Source: Nemertoderma westbladi (Eukaryota > Xenacoelomorpha > Nemertodermatida > Nemertodermatidae). Taken from it: 64,000 bases of DNA. Below the pieces are notes generated by a model. The model had not been told where the DNA came from and made no database searches. It saw nothing but the letters and a program-made list of their open reading frames with translations. Position 1 is the first letter of the stretch, and each line of letters begins with the position of its first letter. This document shows positions 9,377 through 21,378 of the stretch, one piece after another. Location of the stretch: positions 1 to 64,000 of the forward strand of contig JAUCBJ010008058.1 of the NCBI GenBank assembly GCA_032718475.1. Direction: 5' to 3'. Made by a program: the position numbers and the translations under genes.

Positions 9377-10811
9377 TGCTCACTTTGTTACCGGTACCCA
9401 GGTACCGTGTTGTCGACCGTGTTTATTTGGTTAGGCCCCTACTGCCCTACCTGCCTACACCCTACCAATGCTGCAATGAATAGTTGCTTTGTCATTTTGT
9501 TCTGTTGTTTCCAGTTTCGATGGTTTGTCAGTTTGTCGTTTAGGCCTATCTGGCAGTCTGGTATCGGCTGGCAAGGTTTTCGCAACCCATTGTTCAGAGA
9601 ACCAACGCAATGCAGCAATGTGATTCTTACTTAATACGTAATAAACCATCACGAATCGGACAAAAAAAAGGTTGTGATTTCTGGATTTCCACGTCATTCA
9701 GTAGCCTACAGCCTACAGCAGTATCATTCAGTAAGCCTACCCCTATTCATATACAGTACACTCTGCACAGTCCCTATTGAAAAGTTTTATTTTCTGCGCC
9801 GAACGCGGCGCCAGGTGCCAAAAATCCCTCGCCGGCTCTGAGCAAAACCACGCCGGGTGCAAAAAAAAATATGTGCAATGCAAAATGCTGCGCCGGGTGA
9901 AAAATCTTCCGCTGGCTCTTCAAAGGTTCTTTCTACAGGTCGAGTGGTACAGTCAGACCAAACGTAAGTGACACTGCCGAATCTCGTGATGATACCTTAC
10001 AACCCATACCGGTACCTCATTCACCCTTTAATGTTCAACGCGAACAAACGGACTGACTAGACTCCACAATTATCCAAACCCACACAGGCGACAATCGGGA
10101 CTCCAGTCAACAACTTCCGTTCACTTTATCAGTTTATATCCCTGGCTAATGCAGTTCGAGAACAGGGGTATCCATATTGCAGTATTGCCCACTTAAATAC
10201 TCGCAGTTTATATAACACAGATTAAAATATTAAAATTAAAGGGAGAAAATCACCAAGGTTCCCTTCCGGGAGCAGTAATAGGTAACCTAGCATCGGATCG
10301 GAATGCTCATTTCGAAACCTTTACTAATTATACAGTATAATGTACTCTAAGATCTAGCGGTTATTTTACTTCTCTTAGACTAAAAATGCGATTTGCGATG
10401 TTGGGAATATTCGGATCCAAAAATAAAAATTCTAGAACAAAATAACTAAAATGCTAAAAATGAATGCATAACTTTGTACTTCTGTTTCGTTTTGATATAT
10501 CTAAAAATATTATTTAGACGTACGTTTGCATGGCCTTTTATTATTTCTTGGCAGTAAAGGCAACGACATTCCTTTCGAAACGTTAATAACACAGTTGCGG
10601 TTCCAATTTTTTAATGCATTCACTCTGCTACATTAAAAACACAGGTCCTACAGTAACTGTAAACTGTACTTACTGTACTGTATTTTATTCCAAAATTGTA
10701 ACATTACTCAACACCGTTAGTATTAACAGCGAGTTGTTATTTAGCACTTTACAACTTTAGAGGACATTACAGCATTGTATTGGCCTGTACATTTAGTATT
10801 GTATTTGGTGT
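9377..10811. other. Upstream region of the SEC14L1-like gene
   Basis: It probably holds the promoter and 5' UTR of the minus-strand gene near 9377-9500, but no TATA box or initiator can be assigned. At 9795-9920 GCGCCGGGTG/CGCCGGCTC words recur next to A-runs. No other gene is seen. Confidence 0.4.
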
Positions 10812-10902
10812 TATTGTTTACGTGGTAAGCCATGACGGCGTTAAGTAATGTCCACTACGGGGACTTTACTTAACGCCGTCATTGGATACCACGTAAACAA
10901 TA
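10812..10902. repeat. 91-bp inverted repeat (MITE-like foldback)
   Basis: Arms 10812-10853 and 10861-10902 (about 42 bp, few mismatches, 7-base loop) share TATTGTTTACGTGGTA and ATGACGGCGTTAAGTAA. No clear target-site duplication is seen at the edges. Confidence 0.8.
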
Positions 10903-12299
10903 GACTATTCGATAACAATAGAATATAGAACTAATATAATTTGTGCAGTTTCTATCACTTATAATGTAATTTCGTAATGTTAAAATTTTGGAATAAAACG
11001 ACATACATACTTACTTATTGTAAAGTACTCTATAGTGTATGATCCTCGTGGCTTTATTTTAACTCACTAACGTTAACGTTCTTTCGTGTAACAAAGCCGC
11101 TCGGATCATCACACTGTAAAGTGCTACTTTACACACAAGTATGTAAATAGTTATTACAATTTTGAATGCTATCAATTATTGTTTACTACCATAGCAACGC
11201 TAATATTTATTTTAATTTATATTATTGCTGTAGCTAAAAAAGGGAAAACAATTGGCATCACTAAACAGTGGCATTTGAATGAAGGTATAACATTTATTAA
11301 TAATATAATTACCATAAATTATTATTATTTAAGAAATAATTTAAAGAAAAAACCTATGTAACTTAACTTATAATTATGTTGATATACACAATACAGTGAA
11401 AGAATATTAAAGTATCGGATATGGGGAATACTATTAGCTTATCACCCAGAAGTGATGACAATCGTTACTTATCTTTTATTACCCCGGTTCTATTGTTTAT
11501 GAGATTGAGATTATTTATTGAGGACTAATACTGTATATAAACGTGACAACAACTTAAGACACACAGGCCCAACTGAAAGTATTTAACACAAGGCTTCAAA
11601 CAAATAATATGGTTGAAATCCCTGCATGAAAAACTAAAAAAACAACAACATAAAAACAAAAAATATCTCATTAAAATCTCTAATCAATATTCAATATTTA
11701 AATGTATTCAGAAATGTGTTTAAAAATTTTTTTTTTTAATTTAAAAGCTATTTTAAAATAAAAAAAGTTAGTAGTAGAGGGAAAGTTTAGAAAGTTTGTA
11801 AGGTTTGGTGAAAAATCATGCACTCTGACGTCAGACACGACAGTTTATATAGTTTTTAGAAAATGTTAAATTTATCGGGAACACCTCATTTTCCTAAGCT
11901 GAAATGTTGGTTGCCTGTAGAGAATATCATGAAGTCTATCTTCTACGAAATTGAAAAGTTTAAGACATTTAATTGGGGATCCGCTAGAGACTCAGAAGTA
12001 ATGATATAGGCCTACCGGAACGGTACTGCTGTACTTTGCAGCACTCAGGCACTGGTAAGTACGAAATTGCAGAATTACAATTTGACTCCACATAGCGGAT
12101 TAATATATAATTGTATATCGATCGATTACACTTTATAGCATGGGGTATGGGGTCCGAGCCACGAAGTTGGCGGAGCCTTTGCGAACTGACGCTATCTCTT
12201 ACGGGGGTAGGTCAATTATGGGAAATACTTAATTCAATAATGGTACTGTATGTCACAATCGTCGCTACGATTTTGACTTACTTATATCTTCGTCGGATT
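10903..12299. other. AT-rich non-coding region
   Basis: No convincing gene. The short open frame at 11179-11361 is AT-rich, hydrophobic and then polar, and looks like chance. Nothing else is recognised. Confidence 0.4.
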
Positions 12300-12640
12300 T
12301 AAAGCTTTCGAGTCTAAAATTAGTAGGCATCAATAAGACCATCAGTTGCGATTTTTAGGGACTTTCAGACACCATCAAATCCTCAGTCTCTCGCCAGAGG
12401 GCTACATGTCTAGACATTAAATATCATCACATTTCTTTGCTTTAAACCCGTTCTAGCTGAAACTTGGCATATTTGTACTAGACCATTAACTGTGTCATTC
12501 AAAGGAGGCTCATCCGTCTGCTGTTCTCTAGTCTGCCGCTAGAGGGCAAAATATCTCAAAGTGCAATCATTGATTTAGCTGAAACGTCAGATATGCGCTA
12601 GAACACGTCCGGTGTGTTTGCCGGCCTAGGTATCAGTCCA
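12300..12640 (+). repeat. Diverged units of the 147-bp Helitron satellite
   Basis: GCTGAAACTTGGCATATT...CTGCCGCTAGAGGGCAAAATATC at about 12450-12565, and a weaker copy around 12360-12400 (GCCAGAGGGC), align with the internal repeat of the Helitrons at 13845-20120. They are older and lie outside those elements. Confidence 0.55.
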
Positions 12641-12956
12641 ACCAGTTCCACCTCATCACTATTCCAGCAAAGTGTAATTATATAGTGTTAGTTATATAGT
12701 GTTAGGCCCCAGAGTAATAAGACAGCTTGCATATTGTTTATCTCGCAAAATGATTGGCTGAGTTTAATGGAGATTCTTTAGAATAAAAATAGCTAAATAA
12801 TTTTGTTGAGACATCGACATTGCTTTTACCTTAGATTGACTTTGATTTTATTTATAATGAACGTGTACAGTCATATACGGCCTCACAGGTCACTTGAACT
12901 GGCCTCTTAAAAATAGGCCAGTTTATTTTAATAATCTTTTGAGATTTTGATATGGG

Positions 12957-13844
12957 AAGATAGATAGATAGATAGATGGATTTATTTATACATTATGTAA
13001 AAACACTAACAAATACACCAAACAATGTACCGGCATAAAGGTATTGTATTGTCCAACATAACATATAGGATTACCCCTAAAGCTTTGCAGCTTATTTCCA
13101 AGGGGGTCCTTTATGTTACGTGGTTACAAATACAATATTACACTACGCTAACCTAAAACCAATATAAAACGTAATTACACTATGTACATGTACAACTTTA
13201 CCGAGAGCGTGACAATGCCCGACTCAACGATAAAGATGTAATGTACAGAACAATTTATTATAAAACGTAATTAAAGTATAAATAGTAAATAATTAATAAA
13301 CTAATAACTTACTGTAGGACTATTGTACCTATTTTTACATTGCACACGGAGGTGAGATTTAACTGCAGATTTAAAAGAATGTTGATTATTTAGGTTTTTA
13401 ATTTCATTAGACAGAGCGTTCCAATTTTTAATACCGTTAAAAAAGAAAGTATCAGATTCAAAGGATTTACAATTCGGGAGGTAGAAGTTTGAAGCACTAG
13501 CTCTGGTACTGTAAGAGTGTGTATCGCGTACTCTGTTGAATTTTTGTTTTAGGTAATTGGGACATTTACCATTATACACTTTATGCACATGGTTAAGGCG
13601 TAGCTGCTTAACTCTGCTATCTAAGTTAAGTAGTCCAGATTCAAAAAAGTCATCTGGAATTAGGTGGTGCCTAGGTTTGCAGTCTTTAATAAATCGTACT
13701 ACTTTATTCTGAGCTACTTGTAATTTACATTTAAGCTGTTTGGTTAAGCCTTCATACCAAGAAGAGCACGCATATTAGTCCATGTGACACTGTATTAAAG
13801 AAGAGCAAAGTAACTTGCGGGAATCGGTGTTTAAACTATTTTTA
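12957..13844 (-). pseudogene. CR1-like LINE, 3' half (split by Helitrons)
   Basis: The C-terminal part of a non-LTR ORF2: ...CSSWYEG...QVAQNKVVRFI, then a 95-codon stretch (13301-13588) with NGKCPNYLKQKF, TRAS, FFFNGIKNWNALSNEIK and FKSAVKSHL, the usual CR1/Jockey-type ending. A stop after CHMD near 13770 shows decay. A ~330-bp 3' UTR ends in a (TATC)n tail at 12957-12980 (minus sense), as in CR1/L2-like elements. The frame resumes at 20121 on the far side of the Helitron pair. Confidence 0.85.
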
Positions 13845-13865
13845 TCTATATATATAAATATCATG

Positions 13866-13936
<71 letters not shown>

Positions 13937-14389
13937 TTGTTTGTCTGTCCAAGCTATACGTTTCTACACACAAGCACCAATCTGAGCTCGCGATACATCG
14001 AACGAAAGCTCTCGTCACGAGCACGTGCACTGTCGCTATCTCGAGTCTTATTTTACGCGTTTTTTTGCGTGAATGCAGATTTCGTGAATTTGGTACCGGT
14101 AGCGCAGTAGGCCTAGCAGTTCATTCTGTCACTCTACATGTTGGGTCTCGACTATTATGCTACTTTTTGAAGCGCATCTACGTGATGCAGACTGCCCCGA
14201 GCACATGGACGCGAAACGTCGTTATATCGAGGCGAATTTTATGCATCATTTATGTGTGAATGCGTATTTGTGGTCAAATTGGGCTATTATTCTATAACCA
14301 TTTTCAGCCAAATTTGTCAACCAGCAGGAAACTCTATAATAGCGGTTGCACCAACAGACTCAATCTGTTCTAAATGATACTTTGCAGAT

Positions 14390-15099
14390 ACGTTCTTGAC
14401 CATAGACTGTGTGTTTGGGAAGACACTGATCAATCTGCAGTTCTCCAGTCTGCCGCTAGGGGGCGAAATGTGGGAAACTGAAAACCTGCTCCCATTTCGT
14501 TATTATTAATGCCTTTAAACTGATACGTGGCAGAGGTCTACTACACTATAGGCTGTGTGTTTTCGGAGGATGCTGACCAATCTGCAATTCCCCAGTCTGC
14601 CGCTAGGGGGAGAAATATCTGAAAGTGAAAACCTTATCGCATTTCGTTGTTTATAATGCTTTTTTGCTGATAAGTCGACTACACCATAGACTGCGTGTTT
14701 GTAGAGAACTCTGAATAATCTAAAATTCCTCTGTCTGCCGGTAGGGGGCGCAATGTCTGAAAGTGAAAACCTTCACCCATTTCGTTGTTTATACTGCTTT
14801 TTTGCTGATACTTGGCAGAGGTCTACTACACCAAGACTGCGTGTTTGGGGAGGAGCTAGAACCAGTCTGCAATTCTCCAGTCTACCGCTAGGGGGCCAAA
14901 TGTCTGAAAGTGAATATCCCATTTCGTTATTAATAATGCTTTTAGGCTGACACTTGGCAGATGCGTATTACACCATAGGGTGTGTGTCTGGAGAGGACGC
15001 CGAACAACCTGCAGTTCTCTATTCGGCCGCTAGGGGGCGAAATGTCTGAACGTGAAAACCTTATCCCATTTTGATGTTTATAATGTTTTTAGGCTGATA
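14390..15099 (+). repeat. 147-bp satellite block 1, CTCF-like core
   Basis: Tandem units of about 147 bp, each with CTGCCGCTAGGGGGCG (or ACCGCTAGGGGGCC), then AAATGTCTGAAAGTGAAAACC and CATTTCGTT. CCGCTAGGGGGCG matches the CTCF core motif CCASYAGRKGGC at most positions. Further blocks lie at 16862-17700 and 18120-19990. Confidence 0.8.
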
Positions 15100-16861
15100 C
15101 AGTAACGCTTTCAAATAACGTCCTATTGGATCCTAATAGGATCCTAATAGGAACCTAATAGGAAATAAATAACCTTTAGGAAATCACTTGGAATTTGCCT
15201 AATGCAAGTCTACCTAGAGCGGCTAAATATCAAAGCTTAGAAGTGTCTGTCAATCAACCTCGAGGGATAGCTGAAAGTAGTAAAGAGAGCCGCTTTGTCT
15301 AGTGGTTGAGTTGTATTTCCCTTCCCCTGACGCCTGACTTATCTTACAACGACGATACTCCCCATAGGCTAATGTTAAATATGCAAAGAACACACTCCTG
15401 GCTGTAACTCAACATCTGGACACATTAACTACTATACCACGGTAAAGGTATCGCCGCTTGTGTAAAATAGCCCCGCCAACACGTTGAGTGAGCCTCAACA
15501 AGTAGTTGGGCTGCAAAAGCGTAATCTGATTTTATTCGGACGTCAAACTTTTAATAATTTTATTTAAATTATTGTGCGAACTTTTTAGATCTGGCGATTT
15601 TACCATTTCCATGGTATAATAAATATAATTTATAATTAATATTAATATCATTATGCCAAGAGGTTAAGTTTGTTACAAACCGCCACTAAACTCATAAGAG
15701 TCTGTTAATTCCTGTAGGATGTTATGTCATTTATTTTTCGTAGTGGTAGCGATACGGATTGTGACATGTTGCGGAATCTGCTTGGAGAGTGTAATGTGCT
15801 TTGTGGGTGTTATGTTTAAATACGGAACTTGTGTGTTTCAGTAAAATATAGCATTCAATATTACAGTTTATCTTCAATATTACAGTTTATCTATGTCGGG
15901 AAGGGAGGGGGGGGGGGGGGGGGGGGGCTATAGTCCCTAGCCCTCCTTGGGGACTAATCAATGACTTACTATTGGCCGAACGGATATTTAACTACACAAT
16001 GAGATACAGCGTGTTAGGCAGTAAGTGGGCTGCTAATAATTAATAGCCCATATTTATTTTTAAGACTATAATAATTGAACACCCAATTATCTACCCCTGT
16101 ACTCCTCTTACAGCAAGCAGTGTTTGTATAGTAAGCAGAATGTCAATATGTATAGGAAATAAACATTTCCCGTGGATAACATACATTTATTTAGTCGCCC
16201 AGTTTTAAGCTACCTGTCTAATTATTAATTAAACTAATAAATGAAAATAAACTAATATTTATTCTATTAATAATTACACAAACATTGTGTTCTAATCTTT
16301 ATTACCCAAAATATGTTCAATAGTAATAAATACAGTGTGTGATCCTACATTTATTTGTAAGTTCAATACGATTTTAAATTATTCCAGAGCCCACCAGCCC
16401 ACGGACACGTTAACTATGTGCGGATGTGTGTGGATTTCATCTATTAGAGTTTATATTTTGAATATTATTTACGTCAGAGGCTGGCAATACAAGGTACAGT
16501 GAAGAGTGTAATGTTCCATCGATATCCATACCTCAATGTAATGAACTGAACACTAACACTACGCATACTTTAGGCTGAGTCTAGTCCATTCTATACAACT
16601 TAATGATTGACAGGATAGAGAAGAAGTGGACCAGCACAAGCATAGTCTGAGTCAGTCCACCTTCCAGACATCAAAGTAAGCGCCGATTTCCAAGTAAATT
16701 CCTAATGAAATCCAAGTCAAATCCTAAGTGCCTCCAAGTCTGGAATTTGGGCTAAATTTAATTTCCAATTAAATCCTAACTCCAATAGTAGTGAATCGGT
16801 GACTTGGATCCTAATAGGATCCTATTAGGAACCAATACGACGTTATTTGAAAGCGGTACTG
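15100..16861. mobile_element. TA-flanked TIR element nested in Helitron A
   Basis: Terminal inverted repeats start CAGTA(A/C)CGCTTTCAAA and continue through TATTGG and overlapping CCTAATAGGATCC words. Both ends are flanked by TA (15098-15099 and 16862-16863). Removing the element and one TA leaves GGCTGATACTTGTCAG, the normal sequence of the 147-bp units, so the empty site is confirmed internally. TA duplication and CAGT ends point to a Tc1/mariner-type MITE-like element. No transposase frame is visible in the 1.76 kb, which includes a run of about 25 G near 15903-15927. Confidence 0.82.
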
Positions 16862-17700
16862 TACTTGTCAGAGGTCTACTACATCAAAGACTGCGTGTTT
16901 GTGGAGAACTAAGACCAATCTGCAATAGCTCTGTCTGCCGCTAGGGGGCGCAATGTCTGAAAGTGAAAACCTTTATGCATTTCATTGTTTATAATGCTTT
17001 TTTGCTGATACTTGGCAGAGGTCTACTACACCATAGACTGTGTGTTTGGGGAGGAGCTAGAACCAGTCTGCATTTATCCAGTCTACCGCTTGGGGGCCAA
17101 ATGTCTGAAAGTGAAAACCTTATCCCATTTCGTTATTAATATGATTTCAGGCTGACACTTGCCAGATGTGTAGTACACCATAGGGTGTGTGTCTAGGTAA
17201 GACGCCGAACAAACTGCAGTTCTCCATTCGGCCGCTAAGGGGCGAAATGTCTGAAAGTGAAAACCTTATCCCGTTTCGTTGTTTCTAATGCTTTTAGGCT
17301 GATACTTGTCAGAGGTCTACTACACCATAGACTGCGTGTTTGTGGAAAACTCTGACCAATCTGCAATTTCTCAGTCTGCCGCTAGAGGGTGAAATGTCTC
17401 AAGTGAAATCCTTCTCCCATTTCGTTGTTTCTAATGCTTTTTTGCTTATACTTGGGAAAGGCATGATGACCATCAGGCTGTTTGTATGGGGAGGACGCTA
17501 ACCAGTCTGCGGATTTCCAGTCTACTGCTAGGGTGCGAAATATCTGAATCTGAAAAGTAAAAACATTCTCACATTTATTTATTAAAAATGCTTTTACGCT
17601 GATAATTGTCAGAGGTCTACTGTACTACATCATAAGGCTGCATCTATGTGAAGGACGTTGAACAGTGTAGATATCTGAAAAGTAAAACAGCATCAGTCCT
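16862..17700 (+). repeat. 147-bp satellite block 2
   Basis: Continuation of block 1 after the inserted TIR element. The last units (17500-17690) lose the GGGGG core (TACTGCTAGGGTGCG) and are more diverged. Confidence 0.8.
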
Positions 17701-17825
17701 TTTGTTTGAGAGAACACTCTCAATCATATGAAGTTTTGTTAAGTTAATTAATTAATTAATGTTTGGAATGGTGAATAGGCTTGTGATCTAGAAAGCCGTG
17801 GCCCGAAGGGCCACTGGCTTTCTAG

Positions 17826-17846
17826 TCTATATATATAAATATCATG

Positions 17847-17881
<35 letters not shown>

Positions 17882-20120
17882 TTGTCTGTCCAAGCTATAC
17901 GTTTCTACACACAAGCACCAATCTGAGCTCGCGATACATCGAACGAAAGCTCTCGTCACGAGCACGTGCACTGTCGCTATCTCGAGTCTTATTTTACGCG
18001 TTTGTTTGCGTGAATGCAGATTTCGTGAATTTGGTACCGGTAGCGCAGTAGGCCTAGCAGTTCATTCTGTCACTCTACATGTTGGGTCTCGACTATTATG
18101 CTACTTTTTGATACCAGACTTAATCTGTTCTAAATGATACTTTGCAGATCTGTTCCCGACCATAGACTGTGTGTTTGGGAGGACACTGATCAATCTGCAG
18201 TTCTCCAGTCTGCCGCTAGGGGGCGAAATATCATTTCTTATCCCATTTCTTTGTTTACAATGCTTTTTTGCTGATACTTGGCAGAAGTCTACTACACCAT
18301 ACAGCGTGTTTGGGGAGGAGCTAGAATCAGTCTGCATTTCTCCAGTCTACCGCTAGGGGGCCAAATGTCTGAAAGTGAAAACCTTATCCCATTTCGTTAT
18401 TAATAATGCTTTTAGGCTGACACTTGGCAGATGTGTATTACACCATATGGTGTGTGTCTGTGGAGGACGCCCAACTACCTGCAGTTCTCCATTCGGCCGC
18501 TAGGGGGCGAAATATCTGAAAGTGAAAACCTTATCCCATTTCGTTGTTTATAATGCTTTTAGGCTGATACTTGGCAGAGGTCTACTACACCATAGACTGC
18601 GTGTTTGTGGAGAACTCTGACCAATCTGCAATTCCTCTGTCTGCCACTAGGGGGCCAAATGTCTGAAAGTGAAAACCTTATCCCATTTCGTTATTAATAA
18701 TGCTTTTAGGCTGACACTTGGCAGATGTGTATTACACCATATGGTGTGTGTCTGTGGAGGACGCCCAACTACCTGCAGTTCTCCATTCGGCCACTAAGGG
18801 GCGAAATATCTGAAAGTGAAAACCTTATCCCATTTCGTTGTTTATAATTCTTATAGGCTGGTACTTGGCAGAGGTCTACTACACCATAGGCTGCGTGTTT
18901 GTGGAGAACTCTGACCAATCTGAAATTCCTCTGTCTGCCACTAGGGGGCCAAATGTCTGAAAGTGAAGACCTTATCCCATTTCGTTATTAATAATGCTTT
19001 TAGGCTGACACTTGGCAGATGTGTATTACACCATAGGCTGTGTGTCTGGAGAGGACGCCGAACAATCTGCAGTTCTCTATTCGGCCGCTAGGGGGCGAAA
19101 TGTCTGAACGTGAAAACCTTATCCCATTTTGATGTTTATAATGTTTTTAGGCTGATACTTGTCAGAGGTCTACTACATCAAAGACTGCGTGTTTGTGGAG
19201 AACTAAGACCAATCTGCAATAGCTCAGTCTGCCGCTAGGGGGCGCAATGTCTGAAAGTGAAAACCTTTATGCATTTTATTGTTTATAATGCTTTTTTGCT
19301 GATACTTGGCAGAGGTCTACTACACCATAGACTGTGTGTTTGGGGAGAAGCTAGAACCAGTCGGCATTTATCCAGTCTACCGCTTGGGGGCCAAATGTCT
19401 GAAAGTGAAAACCTCTTCCCATTTCGTTATTAATATGATTTCAGGCTGACACTTGCCAGATGTGTAGTACACCATTGGGTGTGTGTCTAGGTAAGACGCC
19501 GAACAAACTGCAGTTCTCCATTCGGCCGCTAGGGGGCGAAATGTCTGAAAGTGAAAACCTTATCCCGTTTCGTTGTTTCTAATGCTTTTAGGCTGATACT
19601 TGTCAGAGGTCTACTACACCATAGACTGCGTGTTTGTGGAAAACTCTGACCAATCTGAAATTTCTCAGTCTGCCGCTAGAGGGTGAAATGTTTCAAGTGA
19701 AATCCTTCTCCCATTTCGTTGTTTTTAATGCTTTTTTGCTTATACTTGGGAAAGGCATGATGACCATACAGGCTGTTTGTATGGGGAGGACGCTAACCAG
19801 TCTGCGGATTTCCAGTCTACTGCTAGGGTGCGAAATATCTGAATCTGAAAAGTAAAAACATTCTCACATTTATTTATTTAAAATCCTTTTACGCTGATAA
19901 TTGTCAGAGGTCTACTGTACTACATCATAAGGCTGCATCTATGTGAAGGACGTTGACCAGTGTAGATATCTGAAAAGTAAAACAGCATCAGTCCTTTTGT
20001 TTGAGAGAACACTCTCAATCATATGAAGTTTTGTTAAGTTAATTAATTAATTAATGTTTGGAATGGTGAATAGGCTTGTGAACTAGAAAGCCGTGGCCCG
20101 AAGGGCCACTGGCTTTCTAG
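17826..20120 (+). mobile_element. Helitron B (non-autonomous), second of a tandem pair
   Basis: The same 5' terminus and first ~280 bp as Helitron A (apart from a shorter TCTG run), then a jump at about 18112 to the 147-bp repeats, and the same 3' ~230 bp, hairpin (20085-20118) and CTAG. The base after the end is T. Joining host A13844 to T20121 rebuilds an uninterrupted LINE reading frame, so the pair inserted between A and T without duplicating the target, as Helitrons do. Confidence 0.88.
18120..19990 (+). repeat. 147-bp satellite block 3
   Basis: Thirteen or so units in Helitron B. Cores at 18351, 18498, 18645 and 18792 are spaced exactly 147 bp. Neighbouring units alternate between two types (GGCCGCTAGGGGGCGAAAT and TGCCACTAGGGGGCCAAAT), so there is also a dimeric ~294-bp order. 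Confidence 0.8.
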
Positions 20121-20909
20121 TTTCTGTATAGAAACCTAAGACTACTGTTAACTTTCGAGAAAATGTTTTTCACTGTACTTTCTCCTGATAAGCAGTTATC
20201 CAATGTGGCGCCTAAATATTTAACTTCCTTTTTATTTTCAATCTTATGTCCATTACTAGTGACTTCAAACTTAGTTACCTTCTTTAACTCCTTCTTTAAC
20301 TTTCTTTTGGAACCAAACAAAATACTTTCAGTATTACCGTAGTGAATGGATAGCTTATTATCAACCAACCACTCATTACAGGATTCTAGAACTGCACTTA
20401 ACTTTTGGGAAATATGGATAGGATCTTTATGAGAGAAAATAAGAGCACTGTCGTCGGCATATAAATTGAGTTTAAAATCGGGATCTATACTACTTATCAT
20501 ATCATTTACATAGCATACAAAAAGCAAAGGACCTAATATACTACCTTGCGGTACACCATAGGTAATCTCTTGTACAGTAGACTGCGATTCGCTAATGACT
20601 ACAGTTTGACCTCTGTCTGACAGGTAGGACTTGAACCAGTCTATAGAACCTACACCCATCAGGCCTAACTTACCAAGCAGAATTTCGTGATCTACAGTAT
20701 CGAAAGCCTTTTGTAGGTCCAACATTACCATACCAGTATATAAACCCTTTGCGTTATTACATCTAATTGTATCAGTTAAGTTAATAAGGCAGGTGTCTGT
20801 AGAATATGATTTACGAAAACCGGACTGAAGTTCATAGATCAGATTTAGCCTACTAAGATGTGCCTCCAGCTGTAGAAACCCGGACTTCTTTAAATTCTAT
20901 AAGAGATCC
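20121..20909 (-). pseudogene. CR1-like LINE, RT half (split by Helitrons)
   Basis: The RT core: LQSGFRKSYST at about 20815-20850, DLQKAFDTVDH (RT motif A region), GVPQGSILGPLLF (20520-20560), LYADDSALIF (catalytic YADD, about 20440-20470) and EVKYLGATLD. The open stretch extends upstream of the methionine at 20731 to about 20898, where a stop and then the foldback element begin. It stops being LINE at 20121, where Helitron B ends, and continues in frame at 13844. The endonuclease domain is missing. Confidence 0.88.
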
Positions 20910-21101
20910 AGAGTTCTATAAATTTTCATTTGCTGCAATTTGGTCAACGGACGTAATTGAAGTCTCCTCGTTAAGCAAGATAGGCCTACTAAATTTTATG
21001 GTAGCTAGTGTTTTAGGTAGGTTTAGCTAGTACATAATTTCAACACTGGTTCCGAAATCCTACTTCCTTCTATAAATATCTTTTAGTAGCTAGTTTTTAT
21101 T

Positions 21102-21378
21102 TGTTAGGATCTACTATTAACAGGTAAAGCCATGCTACACAGAATATAGGCCATGCCAGTTTATGTAGGCCTGTTACCGTGTAACACATGGCTACAGACT
21201 ACAGTAATTATATACCGGTACCGCATTATACAATAGTTGTGTTGTGTTAGCGCGTTGCTTGACCTAATGCAGTAATACTGTAGTCAGACTACTTTATTAT
21301 TATAAGATACTAAGCGTGTTGGAAGTAACTCATAACTGATTAGTTTTACATTGCTACATCGGACAGGGATATCCAACA
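21102..21378 (+). repeat. 5' LTR
   Basis: 277 bp, TG...CA ends, with 8-bp terminal inverted repeats TGTTAGGAT/ATCCAACA (one mismatch). Confidence 0.93.

Larger units (their letters stand above)
13845..17825 (+). mobile_element. Helitron A (non-autonomous), first of a tandem pair
   Basis: It starts TCTATATATATAAATATC, directly after a host A, and ends with a GC-rich hairpin (17790-17823, AGAAAGCC..GTGGCCC-GAA-GGGCCAC..GGCTTTCT) and CTAG, the 5'-TC / hairpin / CTRR-3' layout of Helitrons. A TCTG/TTTG microsatellite (about 13864-13948) follows the 5' end. The body is made of 147-bp repeats plus an inserted TIR element at 15100-16861. No Rep/helicase coding sequence is present, so it must have moved in trans. 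Its CTAG abuts the TC of the next copy with no spacer. Confidence 0.88.

Noticed and set aside
13842-14259. Open frames over the TCTG microsatellite and Helitron 5' region
   Set aside because: They arise from the tetranucleotide repeat and do not persist in the second Helitron copy beyond shared DNA.
13845-20120. Tandem Helitrons as an LTR or simple segmental duplication
   Set aside because: The TC start, hairpin-CTAG end, A/T target and exact LINE empty site fit Helitrons; there is no target duplication as LTR elements would leave.
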